Shown piece by piece: positions 17,355 through 23,500 of a stretch of 41,644 nucleotides of DNA; positions within the stretch are counted from its first letter, which is position 1; each line of letters opens with the position of its first letter. The stretch lies in contig ONGE01000024.1 in assembly GCA_900317325.1 (NCBI GenBank), positions 1 through 41,644 of the forward strand, read 5' to 3'. Both the position numbers and the translations under genes were made by a program. Below the pieces are notes generated by a model. That model had not been told where the DNA came from and searched no databases. It saw only the letters and a program-made list of their open reading frames with translations. The stretch comes from an uncultured Prevotellaceae bacterium. GTDB lineage: Bacteria; Bacteroidota; Bacteroidia; Bacteroidales; Muribaculaceae.

Positions 17355-17439
17355 TTTTCTTGGTTTAATGTTAATTAAAAGATTAATCAGATGCAGTCAT
17401 GCTTACTTCATTATTGACCATATTGAAGCGTAGCGATTG

Positions 17440-17471
17440 CAAAAATAATAATTAATTCAAAAATATGCAAT
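17440..17471 (-). promoter_or_regulatory. Promoter of the C10 peptidase gene
   Basis: Minus-strand ATTG at 17471-17468, a 20-bp spacer and TATTTTTG at 17447-17440, roughly 85 bp before the start codon. The -33 element touches the palindrome at 17471-17506. Confidence 0.55.
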
Positions 17472-17506
17472 TTTTGGGCGAGAAAAGTGAATCTCTCGCC
17501 CAAAAA
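17471..17506. terminator. Perfect palindrome between the YitT and C10 genes (terminator or operator)
   Basis: A 13-bp stem (17471-17483 and 17494-17506) with a ten-base loop and a G+C-rich core GGGCGAGA. It lies 48 bp after the YitT stop codon, fitting a terminator, but on the minus strand the hairpin is followed by only a broken T-rich stretch. It also abuts the C10 promoter, so an operator role is possible. Confidence 0.5.
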
Positions 17507-17554
17507 ATATCAGTTTTAAAGTAAAATGAGACTAAATGCTTAAAAGTTCTAATC

Positions 17555-18469
17555 TTATTTTGCGTCAGAATCTTGTGTTAGCGTCTTTTTGCTCGAAACG
17601 CGAACCTTCAACTCGTCGAATCCGAAGCCGTACACGCCGTTGACGTTGCTCTGGGTAATGATGGCCTCGCGGTCGGTTTCCTTGATGATACGGAAGATGT
17701 TCACACTCTCGTGCTTGCGGCACATGACCATGACGATCTTGACAGCGTCCTTGGTGTACCAGCCGATACCGTCAAGGATGGTGCATCCACGGTGGGCCAC
17801 ATTGTTGATATTGTCTGCTATCTGCTGCCACTTCTTGCTGATGATCATGAATTGCACGCTCTGTCGCGTGTTGTTGATGACACGGTCGGCAGCCACCGAG
17901 TAGATGACCATGTAGATGAGACCGTAGACAATCTTGTCGATCGAGTGGAACAGCAACCAAGAGGAGCAGATGATGAGCACGTCGCAGTACATCATCGTGC
18001 GTCCGAACGAAATGGTACTGTGCTTGGCGACCATCGCCGCGATGATGTCGGTGCCGCCGGTGCTGCCGCCATGGGTGAACACGACGCCCAGACCGAGTCC
18101 GCAAAGCACGGCACCCAGAATCACGTTCATGAACGTCTGCTGCTCGACGATGGGAGTCGGGAACATGGGTTGCAGCACGCCAATGAAGAACGTGGCGATA
18201 GATGCGCCGATGATGGTGCGCAACACGAACTGCTTGCCCACGCTGCGGAAAGCGATGCACAACAGGATGATGTTGATGGCATAGTAGGTGAGAGCCACGT
18301 TCCATCCCAACCAGAAGTGAATCAAAGAGGACAGACCGGTCACGCTACCAATCACGATTTTCTCGGGCAGGATAAAAGCGGTGAAACCGAAGGCATAGGT
18401 AAACAAACCCAAGGTAATCATCACATAGTCCTGAGCCAGTTTGAAGTATTTTCTCGTCTTGTCAGTCAT
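17555..18469 (-). CDS. YitT-family membrane protein (DUF161 and DUF2179)
   Basis: A 304-residue protein. Residues about 15-205 hold five to six hydrophobic helices with the family motifs LPEKIVIGSVTGLSSLIHF and GVVFTHGGSTGGTDIIAA. The soluble C-terminal part (about 210-295) matches DUF2179, with VMCRKHES and the ending block GVYGFGFDELKV. YitT proteins are widespread; their transport or regulatory role is not established. Start codon and length are normal. A TAATTTTG element stands 23 bp upstream, so the 5' leader would be very short. Confidence 0.92.
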   Translation of the reverse strand: MTDKTRKYFKLAQDYVMITLGLFTYAFGFTAFILPEKIVIGSVTGLSSLIHFWLGWNVALTYYAINIILLCIAFRSVGKQFVLRTIIGASIATFFIGVLQPMFPTPIVEQQTFMNVILGAVLCGLGLGVVFTHGGSTGGTDIIAAMVAKHSTISFGRTMMYCDVLIICSSWLLFHSIDKIVYGLIYMVIYSVAADRVINNTRQSVQFMIISKKWQQIADNINNVAHRGCTILDGIGWYTKDAVKIVMVMCRKHESVNIFRIIKETDREAIITQSNVNGVYGFGFDELKVRVSSKKTLTQDSDAK

Positions 18470-18491
18470 AGTTATATCGTATTTTGGGCCG

Positions 18492-18499
18492 CAAAATTA
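18492..18499 (-). promoter_or_regulatory. Promoter -7 element of the YitT gene
   Basis: TAATTTTG on the minus strand at 18499-18492. No good -33 match at the usual spacing. Confidence 0.5.
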
Positions 18500-18629
18500 C
18501 TGAAAAAATTCCGTAATTCTTAAATTTTGCCTGGTTTTTAGGTGTTTTTAGCAAAAATAACAGTAATTTTAGACGGCCAAATTGAAGGCATCTAGAATCG
18601 ACACATTAATTATAATATAATAGTGCACT

Positions 18630-18980
18630 ATGGTTACAAGGTTGATTATTTCGTCGCTTGCCGTGCTCATCACCGCCCTCACGCTTGACGGCGTGACTGT
18701 GGACCCCTGGTGGTGGGCTGTGATTATCGCCATCGTGCTTGGATTTGTCAATTCGTGTATCAGGCCGATTGTCAAATTCCTGGCACTCCCCATCAACTTG
18801 TTGACACTGGGTTTGTTCACCTTTGTCATCAACGCCTTGATGGTAATGCTATGCTCGTGGCTTGTGAGACCCCATTTCGAGGTAGATAGCCTGTGGTGGG
18901 CTATGGGCTTCAGCATCGTGCTCACGCTGGTGAGCTGGTTGCTGCACTTGTTTTTCCCGACCAAAAAGAAGAAAAAATAG
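18630..18980 (+). CDS. Small membrane protein of the holin-like PF04020 family
   Basis: A 116-residue protein with four hydrophobic helices. The motifs LGFVNSCIRPIVKFLALPIN and LLTLGLFTFVINALM are diagnostic of the family called phage holin 4_2 (YvlD-like). Despite the name these are mostly chromosomal membrane proteins of unknown role, and nothing phage-like is nearby. It ends with a poly-Lys tail (PTKKKKK). No TAnnTTTG promoter is visible in the A+T-rich upstream sequence. It converges with tdk, with only 24 bp between stop codons. Confidence 0.88.
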   Translation: MVTRLIISSLAVLITALTLDGVTVDPWWWAVIIAIVLGFVNSCIRPIVKFLALPINLLTLGLFTFVINALMVMLCSWLVRPHFEVDSLWWAMGFSIVLTLVSWLLHLFFPTKKKKK

Positions 18981-19004
18981 CTATTAGCATTTAGCTGATT
19001 GCTG

Positions 19005-19634
19005 CTATTCGTCTTCGAATTTGATGGCACCGCGTTGCGTGCTCTCGATGCTGCGGTTGCGCCAGCATCGGCGGCACAGTGACACGTACTTGTCGTCACC
19101 GCCGATTTCGACCTGATCGCCATCGGTGACGATGTTGCCGGTGCTGTCGATGCGCGCGTTGATGATGGTCTTGCGTCCGCAGGAACAGGTGGACTTGATT
19201 TCCTCGATGGTGTCGGCCAGCTCGAACAGGCGCTTCGAGCCTTCGAAAGCATGGGACTGGAAGTCGGTTCGCAGTCCGTAGCACACCACGTTCACTCCAT
19301 AGTCATCGACGATGCGTGCCAACTGGTCGATCTGCAAGGTGGAAAGGAACTGGCACTCGTCGATGAGAATCCAGTCCTTGACGTTCTGTGAGTTCTCGAA
19401 CATCTGCTTGAGCATGGCATACAGGTCGCTGTCGGGGTATATCCATGAGCACTTGCGCTCGATGCCGATGCGTGAGCGGATGACGTTATCGTTCTCGCGG
19501 TCATCGATGATGGGTTTCATGCACAGGTATTTCATGCCACGTTCCTCGAAGTTGTAAGCCTGGGTGAGGAGCATAGCCGTCTTGGCCGAACCCATCGTGC
19601 CGTACTTGAAGTATAGTTTACCTACTCTGTTCAT
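19005..19634 (-). CDS. tdk: Thymidine kinase, type II
   Basis: A 209-residue salvage enzyme that phosphorylates thymidine with ATP. The P-loop is GTMGSAKT (12-19), the catalytic Glu93 lies in the DECQFL motif, and the zinc-binding lasso uses Cys150, Cys152, Cys187 and Cys190. Length matches type II bacterial kinases. A TAACTTTG element lies about 75 bp upstream. It is convergent with the holin-like gene. Confidence 0.97.
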   Translation of the reverse strand: MNRVGKLYFKYGTMGSAKTAMLLTQAYNFEERGMKYLCMKPIIDDRENDNVIRSRIGIERKCSWIYPDSDLYAMLKQMFENSQNVKDWILIDECQFLSTLQIDQLARIVDDYGVNVVCYGLRTDFQSHAFEGSKRLFELADTIEEIKSTCSCGRKTIINARIDSTGNIVTDGDQVEIGGDDKYVSLCRRCWRNRSIESTQRGAIKFEDE

Positions 19635-19707
19635 ATATCGTTCTTGAGGCAGTGCCTTTGTTAACTGGTTAATGTGTCGTGGGAACTTGTTAAGTTTTGA
19701 GCGACAA

Positions 19708-19715
19708 CAAAGTTA
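19708..19715 (-). promoter_or_regulatory. Promoter -7 element of tdk
   Basis: TAACTTTG on the minus strand at 19715-19708. The expected -33 position has no good TTTG match. Confidence 0.55.
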
Positions 19716-19784
19716 ATGCTTTCCCGCAACATCGGCGCGTTTTTCACCTTAAAAAGTTATTAACACGACCCCCGGCAACGGTCA

Positions 19785-19855
19785 CTGTCCTGCCAACCAT
19801 GCCATGCGTCGAGACGCTAAAGCACGGTAGGCTGGATAGCGGCAGGCAAGGACAG
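19785..19855 (-). other. G+C-rich structured element downstream of the aldo/keto reductase gene
   Basis: Arms 19785-19794 and 19845-19855 (CTGTCC-TGCC and GGCAAGGACAG) pair over ten bases with one bulge. They enclose about 50 bases that include the perfect hairpin GCGTC-GA-GACGC (19806-19817). It follows the reductase stop codon by about 20 bp. It could be a 3'-end structure, a terminator or a degenerate REP-type repeat; no T run follows. Confidence 0.45.
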
Positions 19856-19876
19856 CCCATTGAGCGGCGGGCCGGC

Positions 19877-20989
19877 CTATTGCTCGAAGGTCTCGGCGAC
19901 AAGTTTCAGGTTGTCGATGATGTCGATGTGCTGGGGGCATTGGGCCTCACACTGGCCGCACTCCAAGCACTCGCTGGCACGGCCGTGGCTCTTGGCAACC
20001 AGGTCGTAGTAGAGTTTGCTGTTGCTCTTGAGTTCAGGGAACTGCTGCGTCGTGTTGTAGAGGTTGAAATAGGCCGGGATGGCAATCTGCTGGGGGCATC
20101 CGTCACAGCAATACCGGCAGGCGGTGCAGGGAATGGCGATGGCATCGCGGATGGTCTGGGTGACTTGGGCGATGATTGCTTGCTCCTCGTCGTTGAGGGG
20201 CTGGAAGTCCTGCATGTAGGCGGTGTTGTCGTCGATCTGCTCGATGTTGCTCATGCCGCTCAATACCGTTAACACATTGGGCAGCGAGGCGCAGTAGCGA
20301 ATGGCCCAGGATGCAGGGCTTGCCTCGGGGTTATACTCCTTGAACAGGCGATCGATAGCCTCGGGGACGCGGGCCAGTGAACCGCCCTTGACGGGTTCCA
20401 TGACGATGACGGGTTTGCCATGCTTCTCACAGAGTTCATAGCACACCCTGGACTCGATGGCAGGGCTGTCCCAGTCCAGGTAGTTGATCTGCAACTGCAC
20501 ATATTCCATCTCGGGATGCTTGTCCAGAATCACGGCCAGCAGTGTTGATTCATCGTGGAACGAGAATCCGATGTGGCGGATTTTGCCCTCGTCGCGCTTG
20601 CGTGCGATGAAGCCCCATCCATCAACACTGTCGAGGGTGACGACGCGCTCACGGTTGAGGGCATGGAGCCAGTAGTAGTCGAAATAGTCCACACCGCACC
20701 GCTCCAGCTGCTCGTTGAAGATGCGTTCCATGTCGGCCTCCTCCTTGATGGCCCACACGGGCATCTTGCTGGTGACGGTGAATGACTCGCGGGGATAGCG
20801 CTTGACGACAGCCTCGCGCAAGGCTTCTTCACTCTTGCCGCCGTGATAGGGATAGGCGGTGTCGAAGTAGGTGAAGCCGCGCTCGATGAACATGTCGGCC
20901 ATCTCCTTAAATTTCTCGATGTCGATGCTCGTCTGATCGTCGGGGTTGACCAGGGGCAGTCGCATCAGTCCAAATCCAAGCTTTCTCAT
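19877..20989 (-). CDS. Aldo/keto reductase fused to a 4Fe-4S ferredoxin domain
   Basis: A 370-residue protein. Residues 1-260 form an aldo/keto reductase barrel with the usual tetrad: Asp43 and Tyr48 in FDTAYPYHGG, Lys75 in VTSK and His109 in WLHAL. The C-terminal part (about 285-355) has two ferredoxin-type cysteine clusters, CTACRYCCDGCP and CLECGQCEAQCP, each followed by Pro. This fused form is common in anaerobes; its substrate is unknown, and electron exchange between NADPH-linked reduction and the clusters is inferred. It lies downstream of GT2, separated by the 9-bp repeat array B, and may be co-transcribed with rnr-mtaB-GT2. Confidence 0.93.
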   Translation of the reverse strand: MRKLGFGLMRLPLVNPDDQTSIDIEKFKEMADMFIERGFTYFDTAYPYHGGKSEEALREAVVKRYPRESFTVTSKMPVWAIKEEADMERIFNEQLERCGVDYFDYYWLHALNRERVVTLDSVDGWGFIARKRDEGKIRHIGFSFHDESTLLAVILDKHPEMEYVQLQINYLDWDSPAIESRVCYELCEKHGKPVIVMEPVKGGSLARVPEAIDRLFKEYNPEASPASWAIRYCASLPNVLTVLSGMSNIEQIDDNTAYMQDFQPLNDEEQAIIAQVTQTIRDAIAIPCTACRYCCDGCPQQIAIPAYFNLYNTTQQFPELKSNSKLYYDLVAKSHGRASECLECGQCEAQCPQHIDIIDNLKLVAETFEQ

Positions 20990-21007
20990 TGTCGTTTATT
21001 TTTTGGG

Positions 21008-21079
21008 TTTCTAGGGTCCTTAGGGTCCTTAAGGTCTTTAGGGTCATTAAAGACTTTAAGGTCATTAAAGACTTTAGGG
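21008..21079 (-). repeat. Tandem 9-bp repeat array B (eight copies, TTAA/CTAA core)
   Basis: Eight contiguous 9-bp units fill the GT2-reductase spacer. On the transcribed strand they are CCCTAAAGT, CTTTAATGA, CCTTAAAGT, CTTTAATGA, CCCTAAAGA, CCTTAAGGA, CCCTAAGGA and CCCTAGAAA. Phase is perfect with no indel, and units are near-palindromic (CCTTAAGG is a true palindrome). Copy number and consensus match array C at 23428-23499. Confidence 0.92.
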
Positions 21080-21090
21080 AGGTGGGAACC

Positions 21091-22113
21091 TTAGTAGTTG
21101 ATTTTCAGGTCGGGGAAGCGTTTCACACCGCGCAGGTAGTGGGCGGTGATGATGTTGACGCGCTCCTCGGGCAGCGCCTTGAGCAGATTGACCGAGGGCT
21201 GCGATTTGTAGTTCTTCCTCTTCTCGCGGAAGTCGCGGTGGGCCCTCACGATGGCCCAGGCGTCCCTGAAGTGGAATTTGCCCAGTGCCATGCCGAATGC
21301 CAAGGTGTCCATCAGGCGTCGCACAAATAGCAGACGCTTGCCCTCGTCGTGAGGCAGGTTCTTGTGCAGCAGCAACAGATTGTTGCGGAAGTTGAGATAG
21401 GTCTTGCGGGGATTGCCCTGCGGCAGACTGCCGCCTCCCAGGTGATAGACGTGGCTGGTGGGCACCATCATCAGATCGTTGCCCGCCAGGCGGATGCGCC
21501 AGCACAGGTCAATCTCCTCCATGTGGGCGAAGAAATCCTTGTCGAGTCCGCCCACATCTTGATACAACTGGCTGCGCACCATCAGGCAAGCCCCCGTTGC
21601 CCAGAAGACGCTCTTGGGGCCGTCGTCATACTGCCCCTTGTCCTCTTCCAGGTATTCAAAGATGCGTCCCCTGCAATAGGGATAGCCGTGGCAGTCGATA
21701 TAGCCGCCAGCAGCGCCGGCATATTCAAACATCTGCTTGCCGTCGTCGCGGTCGTGCAGCAGTTTGGGCATCACGGCGCCCACGTCGGGATGGTCCTCCA
21801 TGTATTCCAGCAGCGGGTTGAGCCATCCTTGCGGCGTGCGCACATCGCTGTTGAGCAGGACGGTATAAGGGTACATGGTCTGACGGATGGCCAAGTTGTA
21901 ACCCTCGGCGAATCCGTAGTTGACGTCAAATTTCAGTACTTTGACTTGCGGGAACTCCTGTTGGAGCACCTGCAAGCTGTCGTCGGAGCTGCCGTTGTCG
22001 GCGACGATGACGTCGGCAATCGCGTCATCGGTGCCCGCAATCACTGTGGGCAGGTAGTGTCGCAGCAGCTTGGCTCCGTTCCAGTTCAATATGATAACAG
22101 CTACTTTTTTCAT
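21091..22113 (-). CDS. Glycosyltransferase family 2, rhamnosyltransferase-like
   Basis: A 340-residue cytoplasmic glycosyltransferase with a GT-A fold at its N-terminus: VAVIILNWNG opening strand, VADNGSSDDS, NYGFAEGYN, LLNSDV (the DxD-equivalent metal site) and the acceptor-side blocks FWATGACLMVR and MEEIDLCWRIRLAG. These match the wbbL/rhamnosyltransferase-like subgroup, which builds surface polysaccharides. The C-terminal 80 residues are amphipathic and basic, suiting membrane association. Its ATG overlaps the mtaB stop codon by four bases, so the two are translationally coupled. The sugar is not predictable. Confidence 0.92.
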   Translation of the reverse strand: MKKVAVIILNWNGAKLLRHYLPTVIAGTDDAIADVIVADNGSSDDSLQVLQQEFPQVKVLKFDVNYGFAEGYNLAIRQTMYPYTVLLNSDVRTPQGWLNPLLEYMEDHPDVGAVMPKLLHDRDDGKQMFEYAGAAGGYIDCHGYPYCRGRIFEYLEEDKGQYDDGPKSVFWATGACLMVRSQLYQDVGGLDKDFFAHMEEIDLCWRIRLAGNDLMMVPTSHVYHLGGGSLPQGNPRKTYLNFRNNLLLLHKNLPHDEGKRLLFVRRLMDTLAFGMALGKFHFRDAWAIVRAHRDFREKRKNYKSQPSVNLLKALPEERVNIITAHYLRGVKRFPDLKINY

Positions 22114-23420
22114 TCGGTTATGACTTGGGCATTGACGCTCAGGTCGTCGTTAAGGGTAAGAAGTTTCACATTCACGATTTGATTGGCGAGACTCATGTCG
22201 GGCTCGACATTGACACGGATGTAGTTGTCGGTAAAGCCGTGCATCATGCCCTTGCCGCGGCCATGTTCCAGCAAGACGGGGCGCACCGTGCCCAGGTAGC
22301 GGCGAGTGAAGTCGGCCTGTTTCTCGTCGCTCAGGGCAATCATGCGTGCAGCGCGTGCCTGCTTGTCCTGCTGTGTGACGATATAGGGGATGCGCAGCGC
22401 CATCGTTCCCGGTCGCTCGCTGTAGGGGAACACGTGCAGGTGTTGCACGTTCAGCCCCTTGATGAACTCATAGCTGTCCTCGAACAGGTCGGGCGTCTCG
22501 CCTCGGGTGCCCACCATCACGTCCACACCGATGAAGCAGTCGGGCATCAGCTCACGACAGCGTTGCACCTTGTCGGCGAACAGCTGACGGTCGTAGTGGC
22601 GGCGCATGAGTTTGAGGATGGGGTCGCTGCCGCTTTGCAAGGGGATGTGGAAATGCGGCATGAACGCCCTTGACCGGGCACACCAGTCGATGATGTCATC
22701 GGTGAGCAGGTCGGGCTCGATCGACGAGATGCGGTATCGCTCGATGCCCTCGATGTCGTCGAGCGCCTTGAGCAGGTCGAGGAAATCCTCGCCCGTGTTC
22801 TTGCCGAAGTCGCCGATGTTCACGCCCGTGATGACAATTTCCTTGCCGCCCTCGGCAGCCACCTCGCGGGCTTGGGCCGTGAGGTCGGCAATCGTGCCGC
22901 TGCGGCTGCGTCCACGAGCGGCAGGGATGGTGCAGTAGCTGCACCAGTAATCGCAGCCATCCTGCACCTTGAGCCAGTAGCGCGTGCGGTCGCCATGGTC
23001 ACATGAGGGCGAGAACGTGTGTATGTCGAGCGAGGGGGTCACCTCGGTGCGCTGCTTGCGGTCCTTGAACCATTGCAGCACATACTGTGCGATCTCGGCC
23101 TTGTGCTCACTGCCCAAGACGATGTCCACCCCGGGAATCTCGGCGATTTCCTTGCCCTTGAGTTGGGCATAGCAGCCCGTTACCACCATCAGGGTGTCGG
23201 GGTATTGACGGATGAGGTGGCGAATGTGCTGCCGGCACTTGCTGTCGGCAAGGGCCGTCACGCTGCAGGTGTTGACCACGCACACGTCAGGAGTCTCGCC
23301 CCTGGCGGCGGGCACAATGCCGTGCCGGGCGAGCAATGACTGCATCGTCGCGGTCTCAGAGAAGTTGAGCTTGCAGCCCAGGGTCTCGAGTTTTACAGTA
23401 TATTGATGTTCAGCGTTCAA
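22110..23420 (-). CDS. mtaB: tRNA (N6-threonylcarbamoyladenosine(37)-C2)-methylthiotransferase
   Basis: A 436-residue radical SAM methylthiotransferase that converts t6A37 to ms2t6A in tRNA. The N-terminal cluster Cys residues are in LGCKLNFSE, NTCSVTALAD and VTGCYAQLKG. The radical SAM motif is CDYWCSYCTIPAARGRSRS, and the RISSIEPDLL and HIPLQSGSDPILKLMRR blocks follow. A TRAM-like tail closes the protein. The LGCKLN start and the central motifs separate it from MiaB (LETYGCQMN), which is also in this window. It is preceded by repeat array C and overlaps the GT2 gene by four bases. Confidence 0.95.
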   Translation of the reverse strand: MNAEHQYTVKLETLGCKLNFSETATMQSLLARHGIVPAARGETPDVCVVNTCSVTALADSKCRQHIRHLIRQYPDTLMVVTGCYAQLKGKEIAEIPGVDIVLGSEHKAEIAQYVLQWFKDRKQRTEVTPSLDIHTFSPSCDHGDRTRYWLKVQDGCDYWCSYCTIPAARGRSRSGTIADLTAQAREVAAEGGKEIVITGVNIGDFGKNTGEDFLDLLKALDDIEGIERYRISSIEPDLLTDDIIDWCARSRAFMPHFHIPLQSGSDPILKLMRRHYDRQLFADKVQRCRELMPDCFIGVDVMVGTRGETPDLFEDSYEFIKGLNVQHLHVFPYSERPGTMALRIPYIVTQQDKQARAARMIALSDEKQADFTRRYLGTVRPVLLEHGRGKGMMHGFTDNYIRVNVEPDMSLANQIVNVKLLTLNDDLSVNAQVITE

Positions 23421-23427
23421 TTTTAAT

Positions 23428-23499
23428 CGTTGAGGGGTTTTAAGGGCCTTAGGGTCTTTAAGGACTTTAAGGACATTAAGGTCTTGAGGGACTTTAGGG
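23428..23499 (-). repeat. Tandem 9-bp repeat array C (eight copies, TTAA/CTAA core)
   Basis: Eight contiguous 9-bp units occupy the rnr-mtaB spacer. On the transcribed strand they are CCCTAAAGT, CCCTCAAGA, CCTTAATGT, CCTTAAAGT, CCTTAAAGA, CCCTAAGGC, CCTTAAAAC and CCCTCAACG. The first unit begins one base after the rnr stop codon. Phase is exact, and the register, consensus and copy number match array B. Confidence 0.92.
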
Positions 23500-23500
23500 G

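Noticed and set aside
18630-18980. Holin-like gene taken as a sign of prophage
   Set aside because: The PF04020 family is mostly chromosomal; no lysis, capsid, integrase or other phage gene is present.
18569-19252. A 227-codon minus-strand frame across the holin-like gene and tdk
   Set aside because: It overlaps two well-supported genes and has the Ser/Thr/Ala-rich composition of a shadow frame.
21008-23499. 9-bp repeat arrays considered as CRISPR
   Set aside because: Units are only 9 bp, contiguous, with no spacers and no cas genes nearby.
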